From: CAWUFC02 sp963921335
Lineage (GTDB): Bacteria > Pseudomonadota > Gammaproteobacteria > Pseudomonadales > Halieaceae
Direction of reading: 5' to 3'
Length of the DNA stretch: 64,000 bases
Assembly (NCBI GenBank): GCA_963921335.3
Contig: CAWUFC020000002.1
Location: forward strand, 682,001 to 746,000
Part shown: positions 46,693 through 55,318 of the stretch, piece after piece
How positions within the stretch are numbered: position 1 is the stretch's first letter
Layout of the letters: every line of letters begins with the position of its first letter
Translations under genes and position numbers: made by a program
The notes under the pieces: model-generated
What the model saw: only the letters and a program-made list of their open reading frames with translations
The model's database searches: none
What the model was told of the DNA's origin: nothing

Positions 46693-47382
46693 ATGCTAAA
46701 AACAATAAACAAGCATTTCTATCTTTGGCTCAGCCTGTGGATGTGGGCCATCGCCATCATCGGGTTTACACCTGGCTACTTCGGCCCGATGGCTGAGGGA
46801 AACCTCGATAAAACCGATGCTGTGCACATTCATGCCTGGATATTTATCGGTTGGCTGGCGCTGTTTAGTCTGCAGGCATCGCTGCCCGCCCTCGGCAAAA
46901 CCGGACTACACCGACGCATCGGACCGATAGCGGTCGCTTACGGAATAACGGTGATCATCGCGGGGCTTTACGTCACGTTCAGTCGTTTTGGCGACTGGGC
47001 TGCGGAAATGCCTGTAGAGAAATTCAGTGGTGAGTTTCTGTTTCCCCTGACCGATATGATGGTGTTCCCGTTGCTGTTCGGACTGGCGGTCTATCACCGA
47101 CGCACGCCTCAGCTGCACAAACGTTTGATGGTCCTGGCAGGCACCATGCTGTTGATAGCCGCGGTCGCGCGCATGGCAATGAACGGCCTGATACCGCAGG
47201 CTATGCTTCACCTGGTTTGGCTGTCCCCCGCCCTTCTGGGTATGCTGAGAGACTGGCTGAACGAGCGCAGGATCTACCTCAGCTATGCACTGGGCATTCC
47301 GTTTTTGTTTATCGTATCCCTGCGCGCGCTACTGGTTGAACACCCGACCTGGCTGGACTTTATGCGCCGGCTGGCTACTTAA
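46693..47382 (+). CDS. Seven-helix-type hypothetical membrane protein
   Basis: A 229-residue integral membrane protein with six or seven hydrophobic helices. Histidines in HIHAWIFIGW and in LGKTGLHRRIG and YHRRTPQLHKR are spaced as in haem-binding four-helix membrane proteins, but this is inference. I do not recognise the family. I chose the ATG at 46693; an in-frame ATG at 46657 would place the start inside the terminator stem. It precedes the acyl-CoA dehydrogenase by 15 bases. Confidence 0.75.
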   Translation: MLKTINKHFYLWLSLWMWAIAIIGFTPGYFGPMAEGNLDKTDAVHIHAWIFIGWLALFSLQASLPALGKTGLHRRIGPIAVAYGITVIIAGLYVTFSRFGDWAAEMPVEKFSGEFLFPLTDMMVFPLLFGLAVYHRRTPQLHKRLMVLAGTMLLIAAVARMAMNGLIPQAMLHLVWLSPALLGMLRDWLNERRIYLSYALGIPFLFIVSLRALLVEHPTWLDFMRRLAT

Positions 47383-47397
47383 AGAGACCCCTACATC

Positions 47398-48663
47398 ATG
47401 AATTTTGAAATACCCCAGGACATCGCCAACTTCCTGCAGGAAGTCGATGAGTTTATCGACGCCAAAATCAAACCGCTGGAGCAGGCGAACGATAATATTC
47501 GATTCTTTGACCACCGCCGTGAGGATGCTCGCACCGACTGGGACCGCGATGGCCTACCCAACGAGGAATGGGAGCTGCTGCTGCATCAGGCCAAGCAGTT
47601 GGCCATTGAGGCGGGCATCTTCAGTTATCCGTTTCCTGAGGAGCATGGCGGTCGGGGTGGCAGCAACCTGGGCATGGCGATCATTCGTGAACACCTGGCC
47701 ACCAAAGGCCTGGGGCTTCACAATGACCTGCAAAACGAGCACTCCGTGGTTGGCAACAATATTGGCCTGCTGCTAATGCTGGAATACGGCACCGATGCAC
47801 AGAAGGCCGAGTGGGTTGAAGACCTGAAAAATGCCCGTGCCGGTTTCGCTTTCGGCATCACCGAACCCGATCACGGCTCCGACGCAACCTGGATGGAGAC
47901 CACCGCGGTCAGGGACGGCGATCACTGGATCATCAACGGTGAGAAAACCTGGAATACCGGTGTGCACAAGGCCAAGCGGGATATGGTGATGGCTCGCACC
48001 TCTGGCAACCCCGGGGACGCCGAGGGTATCACCGCCTTTATGGTGCCGATGGATGCCCCGGGCGTGAAGGCCGAAGAATACCTGTGGACCTTCAACATGC
48101 CTACCGATCACGCCCATATCAGCTTTACCAATGTCAGGGTCGCCGACACCGAGATCTTCGGCGGCGAAGGTCGCGGCCTGCAGATTGTGCAGCATTTCTT
48201 TAACGAAAATCGCATTCGCCAGGCCGCCTCTAGCCTGGGTGCAGCGCAGTACTGCGTCAACGAAGCTGTCCAGTATGCCAAGGCCCGAAAGCCATTTGGC
48301 AAGCCGCTGGCCAGCAATCAGGGCATCCAGTTTCCGCTGGTGGAACTGCAGGCCCGCTGCGAGATGCTGCGTGCGCTGATTCACAAAACCGCCTGGTTAA
48401 TGGATAAAGACGGCGCCTTCAGCGTGTCCGACAAGGTGTCTATCTGTAACTATCAGGCCAATCGCCTCTGCTGCGAAGCCGCCGATACCGCCATGCAGGT
48501 GCACGGAGGGATTGGCTACTCCCGCTACAAGGCCTTCGAGCACATTTACCGCCACCACCGCCGCTATCGCATCACCGAAGGCGCTGATGAGATACAAATG
48601 CGTCGCGTAGCCGGCTATATGTTTGGCTTTATGGGACAGAAGAAACCCAAGGGCGTGCGCTAA
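47398..48663 (+). CDS. Acyl-CoA dehydrogenase
   Basis: A 421-residue flavoprotein. FAD and substrate segments are FGITEPDHGSDATWMET and WIINGEKTWNTG, the adenine-contacting part is MQVHGGIGYSRYKAFEH, and the C-terminal catalytic-glutamate region is YRITEGADEIQMRRVAG. It is directly followed by an APH-type kinase (TAATG overlap). Such pairs match LvaC/LvaA and the fused ACAD10/ACAD11 proteins, which handle 4-hydroxyacyl-CoAs by phosphorylation and elimination, so this enzyme may act on a phosphorylated hydroxyacyl-CoA (inference). Confidence 0.95.
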   Translation: MNFEIPQDIANFLQEVDEFIDAKIKPLEQANDNIRFFDHRREDARTDWDRDGLPNEEWELLLHQAKQLAIEAGIFSYPFPEEHGGRGGSNLGMAIIREHLATKGLGLHNDLQNEHSVVGNNIGLLLMLEYGTDAQKAEWVEDLKNARAGFAFGITEPDHGSDATWMETTAVRDGDHWIINGEKTWNTGVHKAKRDMVMARTSGNPGDAEGITAFMVPMDAPGVKAEEYLWTFNMPTDHAHISFTNVRVADTEIFGGEGRGLQIVQHFFNENRIRQAASSLGAAQYCVNEAVQYAKARKPFGKPLASNQGIQFPLVELQARCEMLRALIHKTAWLMDKDGAFSVSDKVSICNYQANRLCCEAADTAMQVHGGIGYSRYKAFEHIYRHHRRYRITEGADEIQMRRVAGYMFGFMGQKKPKGVR

Positions 48664-50057
48664 TGTCAGCTGACTCGCTGCTGCAGGACCAGCTGAGCAA
48701 CGTACTTAGCACTCAGATAGAAGGCTTCAGGCAACTGCAGAGCTGCGACCAGTTGACTGCTGGAGCCAGCCAGGAAACCTTTCGAATCGCCACGGTATGC
48801 GAAAAAGATGAGCGACATTTCGCCCTGCGCCGCTACCCACCGACCCAGCAGAATGAATCAGTGCCGGGGCAAATGAGCCTGGCCACAGAGGCAAGGCTAT
48901 TACAGCTCGCCGCCGATGCCGGCATACCGGTACCGGGAGTCGTCTATGTTCTCAAGCCGGAAGATCAACTGGGAGACGGCTACCTGATGGAATGGCTGGA
49001 GGGCGAAACCCTCGGCCAGCGTATTGTTCGCGTAGAAGAACTGGCAGAGGTACGCCCCCGGCTAGCTAAAGAATGCGGCGAGGCACTCGCGCGCATCCAC
49101 AGCATCGATATCGACGGTGAACTGGCGCAGCTGCTGCCCACAGTTAGCCCGCGCAAACTGGTGGAAGACACCTGGCAATCCTATCAGTCACTGGAATTGC
49201 CTGAACCCATGATCGATTATGCCGCCCAGTGGCTGCTGGCGAATCTTCCCGATGATTCAAAACAGACCCTGGTACATGGCGACTTTCGCAATGGCAATTT
49301 GATGATCGATGGTGAGGGCATTCGCGCGGTTCTGGACTGGGAGCTCGCGCAAATAGGCGACCCTGTGCGTGACCTGGGCTGGCTGTGCGTCAATTCCTGG
49401 CGCTTCGGCCACAGCGACCTGCCCGTCGGCGGATTTGGCCACATAGAGGACATGCTGGCGGCCTACGAGGCGGTGTCCGGCACAACAATCAGCCACGAGG
49501 CGCTGACTTTCTGGCAGGTGTTTGGTTCCTTCTGGTGGGCCGTGGCTACACTGGGCATGGCAGCCAGCTGGCGCACCGGCGAAACGCCCAGCCTGGAGCG
49601 CCCGGTGATTGGCAGGCGCTCTTCCGAGGCACAAATGGATTGCGTGAACCTGATCATTCCCGGAGACTTTCAGCTGCCAGAGCAGGGAAACCTGGACCAG
49701 GGCACCCAACTACCGATGCCAGCCGAGCTGTTGGAGGGTGTGCGAAAGTTCCTGCGCGGGGATGTGGCCACCAGCACCCAGGGGCGCAACAGCTTTCTGG
49801 CCAAAGTAGCGGCTAACTCACTGGGCATCGCACAAAGAGAATTTCTCTATGGCGCCACGCTGGCTGAGGGTGAGCACGCTCGCTTGCGAGCACTTCTGGG
49901 AGACGGCAGCCTTGATGAATTGCGCTGGCAGCTTGTTCATCAACTGCGCGACGGCATGGATTTGTCCGCTCCTGGTCTACCGGCGCACCTGCGTCAGACT
50001 GTTGCCGGTCAGCTGTCCATCGATCAGCCGCATTATTCGGCGCTAAATTCCCAGTAA
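48663..50057 (+). CDS. APH-family phosphotransferase (ACAD10/11-kinase-like)
   Basis: A 464-residue protein with an aminoglycoside-phosphotransferase-like kinase domain in the first 330 residues. The catalytic loop HGDFRNGNLMID (H-G-D-x4-N) and the metal-binding VLDWELAQIGDPVRDL are both intact. The last 110 residues are a separate helical region. Its start overlaps the ACAD stop. Context favours a hydroxyacyl-CoA kinase rather than antibiotic resistance. Confidence 0.92.
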   Translation: MSADSLLQDQLSNVLSTQIEGFRQLQSCDQLTAGASQETFRIATVCEKDERHFALRRYPPTQQNESVPGQMSLATEARLLQLAADAGIPVPGVVYVLKPEDQLGDGYLMEWLEGETLGQRIVRVEELAEVRPRLAKECGEALARIHSIDIDGELAQLLPTVSPRKLVEDTWQSYQSLELPEPMIDYAAQWLLANLPDDSKQTLVHGDFRNGNLMIDGEGIRAVLDWELAQIGDPVRDLGWLCVNSWRFGHSDLPVGGFGHIEDMLAAYEAVSGTTISHEALTFWQVFGSFWWAVATLGMAASWRTGETPSLERPVIGRRSSEAQMDCVNLIIPGDFQLPEQGNLDQGTQLPMPAELLEGVRKFLRGDVATSTQGRNSFLAKVAANSLGIAQREFLYGATLAEGEHARLRALLGDGSLDELRWQLVHQLRDGMDLSAPGLPAHLRQTVAGQLSIDQPHYSALNSQ

Positions 50058-50078
50058 CTAACGGAATGCCTACACGAC

Positions 50079-50136
50079 GGGGGCGGTTTAATGATTTCAG
50101 TCAGAAGCCCATTCCTTCAATCATTAAACCGCCCCC
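50079..50136. repeat. Perfect 18-bp-arm hairpin with 22-nt loop (copy 1)
   Basis: Arms GGGGGCGGTTTAATGATT (50079-50096) and its exact complement (50119-50136) enclose a 22-base loop. Read on the minus strand, the loop contains AAGGAATGGG, a variable base and TTCTGACTG. There is no T tract. The loop is nearly the same as that of the hairpin at 50191 but the stems are unrelated. Confidence 0.9.
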
Positions 50137-50190
50137 ACCCTGCGAGCGAGCGGCTATCATTTGCCTGACTTGGATTGGCTCGATATTGGA

Positions 50191-50254
50191 CAGATAGACG
50201 GCAAACTTATTAAAGGAATGGGGTTCTGACTGCAATAAGTTTGCCGTCTATCTG
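50191..50254. repeat. Perfect 21-bp-arm hairpin with 22-nt loop (copy 2)
   Basis: Arms at 50191-50211 (beginning CAGATAGACGGC) and 50234-50254 are perfectly complementary over 21 bases. The 22-base loop at 50212-50233 matches the loop of copy 1 at 19 of 22 positions when copy 1 is read on the opposite strand. It lies between the convergent APH gene and the Baeyer-Villiger gene. Confidence 0.9.
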
Positions 50255-50279
50255 CATCGTTCCATCGGCGTAAGCTACT

Positions 50280-51887
50280 CTAGGCTTTGGCAAATCCAGA
50301 ATAGCCCTGAGCGGCCACTTCAGCACAGTGAGCACAGTAGCCCGGATAATCCACCAGCGGCATAAACACCTCCGCCTTGCCTTCAATGTTGTTGCCGCGA
50401 TACCAGGAGGTGCAGGCATTAAACAGCGTTTCTGACGCAGTTTCTGCGACATGAGCCATCCAGGCCTGCTCGGACTCGGGCTCAGCTTCGGTAACGGTCT
50501 TGTCCTGATCCCTCAGCCATTGCAGATAGCCGGCAATCCACTCCACATTCTGCTCGATGGACTGGATCATGTTGGAGAGCACAGAGGGACTGCCCGGGCC
50601 CGTGATCATGAACAGGTTGGGGAAACCGGAGGTCTGCATGCCCAGCAGGGTTTGCGGCCCCTGCTCCCACTTATCCTGCAGGCGCAGGCCGCCCCGTCCA
50701 CGAATATCCAGGCGCAGCAACGCGCCGGTCATGGCATCAAAGCCGGTGGCCAGAACCAGGTCATCCAATTCATAGGAGGCACCTTCGGTCTGCAAACCTG
50801 AGGCAGTAATACTCACTAAAGGCTCGGCCTTCAAATTCACCAGCGTCACATTGTCGCGGTTATAGGTCTCGTAATAATTGGTGTCGGCACATACCCGCTT
50901 ACAACCAATGGTGGAATCCGGGCACAGCATTTCTGCCAGCGCTGGATCATTGACCCGCTCACGGATTTTGTTGCGGGCGAACTCCTGGGCCACTTCATTG
51001 GCAGCGGGATTGGCCATGATGTCGGCGAAAGCGCGGGTAAAAAACAAGCCGCCAAAACCCCAATAGGTTTCCAGGTTACGCTGTCGCTCTGCTTCACTCA
51101 CCTCAAACATCATGCCCATATTGAGTGGGAAACGGGCACCGAATGTATTCGGGTGTATCTGGTTGCGGGCACGAAAGTCTTCATAGTTAGCCTTGATGGC
51201 ATCGCGCGTGGCGGTATCCATCGGCTCGTTGTATGCCGGCAGGGAATAACTGGGAGTGCGCTGAAAAACCATCAGCTGCTCAGCCTGCTCGGCAATAATG
51301 GGAATCGACTGGATACCGGAAGAGCCAGTCCCAATGACCCCCACACGTCGCCCGGAAAACTCTACTGGCGCATGTGGCCAGCGTGAGGTGTAAAGCACCC
51401 TGCCCTGAAAGTCATCCAGACATGGAAGTTCCGGATCTTTAGGTACAGACAGGCAGCCTGTAGCGAACACAACATACCGGGCCAGCAACTCCGACCCATC
51501 ATCAAAGGCAAGTCGCCAGTAATGCCCCGCTTCATCGTACTGTGCTGAGCGCAATTCAATACCAAACTGGATATCCCTGCGTAAATCAAAGCGCTCCGCA
51601 ACATGGTTGGCATAGGCCAGAATCTCACCCTGCGTCGCATAGCGTTCGCTCCAGTCCCACTCCTGCTGCAGGTCGTGGTCAAACTGATAGCTGTATTCCA
51701 TGCTTTCCACATCGCAGCGAGCGCCCGGGTAACGGTTCCAGTACCAGGTGCCGCCCACGTCTGCAGCCCGCTCAAACACGCGCACATTGAAGCCCGCTTC
51801 GCGCAGGCGGTGGAGCATATACATGCCGGCAAAGCCGGCGCCGATTACCGCGACATCAAGGTCATGCTGAGCAGTCTGTTCTGACAT
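50280..51887 (-). CDS. Baeyer-Villiger-type flavin monooxygenase
   Basis: A 535-residue FAD/NADPH monooxygenase. The FAD motif GAGFAGMYML is followed by GGTWYWNRYPGARCDVES, the NADPH motif is GVIGTGSSGIQSIP near residue 190, and FQRTPSYSLP follows. The fingerprint FxGxxxHxxxWP is present as FQGRVLYTSRWP, with Tyr in place of the usual His. It would insert oxygen into a ketone to give an ester or lactone, for example in cyclic ketone or steroid degradation. It is the last gene of the ion channel-FadL-DUF1214-BVMO operon. Confidence 0.93.
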   Translation of the reverse strand: MSEQTAQHDLDVAVIGAGFAGMYMLHRLREAGFNVRVFERAADVGGTWYWNRYPGARCDVESMEYSYQFDHDLQQEWDWSERYATQGEILAYANHVAERFDLRRDIQFGIELRSAQYDEAGHYWRLAFDDGSELLARYVVFATGCLSVPKDPELPCLDDFQGRVLYTSRWPHAPVEFSGRRVGVIGTGSSGIQSIPIIAEQAEQLMVFQRTPSYSLPAYNEPMDTATRDAIKANYEDFRARNQIHPNTFGARFPLNMGMMFEVSEAERQRNLETYWGFGGLFFTRAFADIMANPAANEVAQEFARNKIRERVNDPALAEMLCPDSTIGCKRVCADTNYYETYNRDNVTLVNLKAEPLVSITASGLQTEGASYELDDLVLATGFDAMTGALLRLDIRGRGGLRLQDKWEQGPQTLLGMQTSGFPNLFMITGPGSPSVLSNMIQSIEQNVEWIAGYLQWLRDQDKTVTEAEPESEQAWMAHVAETASETLFNACTSWYRGNNIEGKAEVFMPLVDYPGYCAHCAEVAAQGYSGFAKA

Positions 51888-51939
51888 AGGGAGTCACTAT
51901 TGTTGTTTTCCCCAGTATAGACAGCTCAGATGAGGGCGC

Positions 51940-53199
51940 TCAGGCGAGGTCTTTAATCTTTACCACCTGTGTGGTCATTTCCTGCATGGCCCCCTCTGGC
52001 ATCAAGAAACGCCAGTACACGATGCCATTGCTTCGCCCTTCCGTATCCAGCCAGTTGGGCAGACCAGGGTCTTCATGCGCCACGATGACGCGGAATTTAT
52101 CGCCGGTACCAAGGCCCATCTGCCGCTTATTGAGCGAGACCTGCCGATACCGGTAGTCAAAGGTCTGCAAATAACGATTCCAGAGCAGCACATTGGAAAA
52201 TATACATTCCGGCATGACACCCTCTATCACCAGCGCCTCGTCCGGGGCCAGCTCAAAGCGCCCGGCCGAGTATCCGTTGTCCATCGCACCCCAGCCGCCT
52301 GCATCATCGTCAGGGTTCCACTTCATCGGTGGTCCCAGAGTATTGGGTACCAGCGAGAACCACTCTGGCGTGCTGAGCGGGTTCATCAGCGGTCGCTCGA
52401 TACTGTTGGCCCGGATAAAGCGATTGAGCGCCTGTAGTTGCGCAGCAATCGAGGCATCCGTGGGTGCTCCTGGCAAAGGCACATCATCGAGATTCTCAAT
52501 CGCGACCAGCGGATTCACCATGGGGTCAGAGGCGGCATAAGTCTCATTCATAAAATAGTGCCGACTGATAATTTCCACGGTATCAGTCGTCGTGCGAATA
52601 GTATTGCGCCCAGACTCATTGGGCCCCAGGGTCAACTCAAAGTTGCCCTGCTCATCAAAATCGATATCGGTATTATTCAAGATCGCGCTGACACCCGTGG
52701 CCCATGCGCCTGGCAACCCTCCAGTGTGGGCGGTGAACGAAATATACACCTCACCCGTGCGACGACCCTTAATGCGATAACGGCGATCGCCCTTGAGCGG
52801 GGCATAGAAATAATAGGCATCGGCGTTGTCGCCCATCAGCTTCAACGTTGGCGAGACAATAGGCACCATCACCGGGTGATCGGCGGTCTGTTCGACAAAC
52901 AGGTTGCAGCCCACGCGAAACAGATGCGTCAGGTAACGCTCGCCTTCGGCAAAATCCAGCTCACTGACACCCCCAAAACCGCGTTCGATATACTCCTGAT
53001 CATAGTCATTGAGTGTATTGACCAGATCACGCAACGCCTGCCGGCTGGCAGGACTATTCGTCGGCAACGCCTCACCCACGCAGGATTTTTCATCGCTCAG
53101 TAGCTGGGCACCCAGGGCACCTGCCACCAGGCCAAGTCCACTGCCCACAAACAAACCACGCCGACTGAAGCCCGCACTTTCTGCGTCACTCATCGCCAT
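51940..53199 (-). CDS. DUF1214 domain protein with Tat signal
   Basis: A 419-residue exported protein. The N-terminus has a twin-arginine motif, SRRGLF, then a hydrophobic stretch (VGSGLGLVAGALGAQLL), so it is probably exported folded. The C-terminal part matches DUF1214 (beta-sandwich segments such as LNRFIRANSIERPLMN and YWRFLMPEGAM). Function is unknown for the family. It is 52 bases upstream of the BVMO gene and 30 bases downstream of the FadL-like gene, so it may handle the same hydrophobic compound in the periplasm. Confidence 0.85.
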   Translation of the reverse strand: MAMSDAESAGFSRRGLFVGSGLGLVAGALGAQLLSDEKSCVGEALPTNSPASRQALRDLVNTLNDYDQEYIERGFGGVSELDFAEGERYLTHLFRVGCNLFVEQTADHPVMVPIVSPTLKLMGDNADAYYFYAPLKGDRRYRIKGRRTGEVYISFTAHTGGLPGAWATGVSAILNNTDIDFDEQGNFELTLGPNESGRNTIRTTTDTVEIISRHYFMNETYAASDPMVNPLVAIENLDDVPLPGAPTDASIAAQLQALNRFIRANSIERPLMNPLSTPEWFSLVPNTLGPPMKWNPDDDAGGWGAMDNGYSAGRFELAPDEALVIEGVMPECIFSNVLLWNRYLQTFDYRYRQVSLNKRQMGLGTGDKFRVIVAHEDPGLPNWLDTEGRSNGIVYWRFLMPEGAMQEMTTQVVKIKDLA

Positions 53200-53229
53200 T
53201 CCTCCCTGCTATTTTATGTTTATTGTTAA

Positions 53230-54447
53230 CTACAGTGAGCCAAAGTTTACCGAGATACTCAACAGGTAGATATTGCGCTCAGTGTACTGGCCTACCGCAC
53301 TGCCCACGACAGGCACCTCGGGTGATGCTATTGGCGCATCGTCAATCGTGAGGTAACTGAGGTCAAACTCCAGGCTGCGGGTGTCAGTCCACTGCCACTC
53401 AGCGGCAACGGCGAGTGACCAAATCGAATCCAGTCGCAGCATAAAGATTCTGTCGTCATCGTCGACCATGTCATCGACATAGAGCCCGCCAACGCTCATG
53501 AACCAGCGTTGCCCCACCGGCCAGCTGTACCCGGCCGAAAAGGCCCAGGTATCTTCCCAGTTCCCCGGGTTCTCCGACAGCTGATCACCATTGATGTAGT
53601 ACTCGCTGAGCTCAAAATTGCTGAAATTGGTCCAGGCCAGGTCCAGGGTCAGGGAGTGATTGTTGTCGAACTCGTGATACATCCCCGCCAACACAGCTTC
53701 AGGCGAGCGACTGGTGACTTCGACATCGGCACCGATCACGCCAGCCTGCTCCAGCAGCTCGCTCGTATTGGGGCCCAGGTTGGAGAACTTGGCGTCGCCG
53801 TCCTGGGTGGGGTTCAGCTCTGACATATAGGCCAGGCCAAACCGGGTGCGTTCATTCATTTGATAAAGAGTGGATAGCCCGAAACCCGCGTCCCAGCCAT
53901 CGGTTTCGATTTTGGAACTGCCATCACCAAACCCGGGGTCGAAAATGTTCGCCACGGCGCGTTCCTGGGTAAAGGAGGAATACGCGATAGCAAGCGACCC
54001 CGCTACAGACCATTTGTCATTAATGCGATAGGCAATACTCGGAAAAGCACTGACCGAAAGAGCTTCGTAAGATGTGATCATATAGCGGCCCGGCCAGTCG
54101 CCAAAATCATCGGAATAGCCATAACCGAGCATGGTAAAGGCGAAGCTGAAATCCTCGTTGATCGGCCGCACCAGAGAACCCGAGGGTACGACCAGCGAAG
54201 TAGAGTCCTCCGTCTTCACTTCACTACCGGTTTCACCGAGCCGCCCCTCCCAGGTAGATTCACTGAGCACACCCATGAGCTCGATACGGCCCGCAGTTTT
54301 ATCGAAACGCACCGCGCCGGCGGGGTTGGTTGCAGCGGTGGCAGCGCTGTCTGCAGCGGCGGCCAGTCCGGTGAAGCCCGCGTGTGGCCTGGCCCAGGTG
54401 GCAGCAGCACCGAATAGTATGCTCAAGCCCAACAGAACTTTAATCAC
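53230..54447 (-). CDS. FadL/OmpP1/TodX-type outer-membrane porin
   Basis: A 405-residue beta-barrel protein. A signal peptide ends near ATWARP, and the N-terminal hatch contains the family AATNPAG motif. The barrel ends in YLLSISVNFGSL, with a hydrophobic last strand. Such channels let long-chain fatty acids or aromatic and steroid-like molecules cross the outer membrane. It starts eight bases before the stop of the ion channel gene and is upstream of the DUF1214 gene. Confidence 0.93.
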   Translation of the reverse strand: MIKVLLGLSILFGAAATWARPHAGFTGLAAAADSAATAATNPAGAVRFDKTAGRIELMGVLSESTWEGRLGETGSEVKTEDSTSLVVPSGSLVRPINEDFSFAFTMLGYGYSDDFGDWPGRYMITSYEALSVSAFPSIAYRINDKWSVAGSLAIAYSSFTQERAVANIFDPGFGDGSSKIETDGWDAGFGLSTLYQMNERTRFGLAYMSELNPTQDGDAKFSNLGPNTSELLEQAGVIGADVEVTSRSPEAVLAGMYHEFDNNHSLTLDLAWTNFSNFELSEYYINGDQLSENPGNWEDTWAFSAGYSWPVGQRWFMSVGGLYVDDMVDDDDRIFMLRLDSIWSLAVAAEWQWTDTRSLEFDLSYLTIDDAPIASPEVPVVGSAVGQYTERNIYLLSISVNFGSL

Positions 54448-55261
54448 GTGGCTGCTCCCTGTCGGCCTGCTGCGACTCGATCATGCTGCGGATCTCCGCT
54501 ATCTGGTCCTGGATGTCGTGCAAGGTCACTCTGTTGAGACCTGACTGCTCCAGCTGCACAAGGTCATTCTCTTCATGCAGCACATTGACCACGATGCCAA
54601 TCACCATATTCAAAAAAGCGAACGCAGAGAAAAAAATGAAGCTGAGGTAGTAAATCCAACTGAGCGGGTAGACCTCCATGGTCTCATACATGACGTCGGT
54701 CCAGTCCTCGAAGGTCATCACCCGGAACAGCGTCAGCATGGCATTGGCAATATCGCCCCACAAGACTGGATTGATTTGCTCAAACATGATGCTGCCAACA
54801 GCGCCATAAATGTAAAAAATGATAAACATCAGCACCAGCACATAGCCGAGCTGGGGTAGCGCCTTGATCAGGGCATTCATCAAGATGCGCATCTCAGGCA
54901 CGATAGAAACCAATCGCAGCACCCTGAAGATACGAATCAGCCGACCGACCAATGCCATCTCACTGTCTTCAACAGGGACCAGGCTGGCGATCACAATAAA
55001 TGTGTCAAACAAGTTCCAGCCCTGCTTGAAGAAATCCCGCTTGTGCTCCTCGCCCAGATACCGCACAGTGATCTCGGTCAGGAAAATCAGCGTAATAGCT
55101 ACATCAAGCACACCAATGAGTGAGCGCCAGGCCGGATCAATTTCATAGGTTTTCACCCCGACAAGGAGTGCCGAGGTAATGATGATAAGAATGACAAATG
55201 TTTCGAAAACCTTGTGGCTCCGCACGGCCAGAAAAAATGCCTGCAGGCGATCAGTGTTCAT
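54440..55261 (-). CDS. Voltage-gated ion channel, single-domain (NaChBac-like)
   Basis: A 273-residue six-helix channel subunit. S4 is RLIRIFRVLRLVSIVPEMR (residues 107-125) with four regularly spaced arginines. The pore filter region is FRVMTFEDWTD (residues 179-189), matching the FxxxTxExW signature of bacterial sodium channels but with Asp at the next position and at the last. The C-terminal helix (about 230-270) probably forms the tetramer coiled coil. I start at the ATG at 55261; a longer reading to 55405 adds a non-homologous leader over the divergent gene. Confidence 0.92.
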   Translation of the reverse strand: MNTDRLQAFFLAVRSHKVFETFVILIIITSALLVGVKTYEIDPAWRSLIGVLDVAITLIFLTEITVRYLGEEHKRDFFKQGWNLFDTFIVIASLVPVEDSEMALVGRLIRIFRVLRLVSIVPEMRILMNALIKALPQLGYVLVLMFIIFYIYGAVGSIMFEQINPVLWGDIANAMLTLFRVMTFEDWTDVMYETMEVYPLSWIYYLSFIFFSAFAFLNMVIGIVVNVLHEENDLVQLEQSGLNRVTLHDIQDQIAEIRSMIESQQADREQPRD

Positions 55262-55318
55262 GGTGTTTGCTGGCCTCCCAGAGTCTGAAGCTGGGCGAGT
55301 ATAGCATCGGCCATCAGC

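Noticed and set aside
48663..50057. Aminoglycoside resistance gene
   Set aside because: The APH fold is shared with many small-molecule kinases; tight coupling to an acyl-CoA dehydrogenase points to acyl-CoA metabolism.
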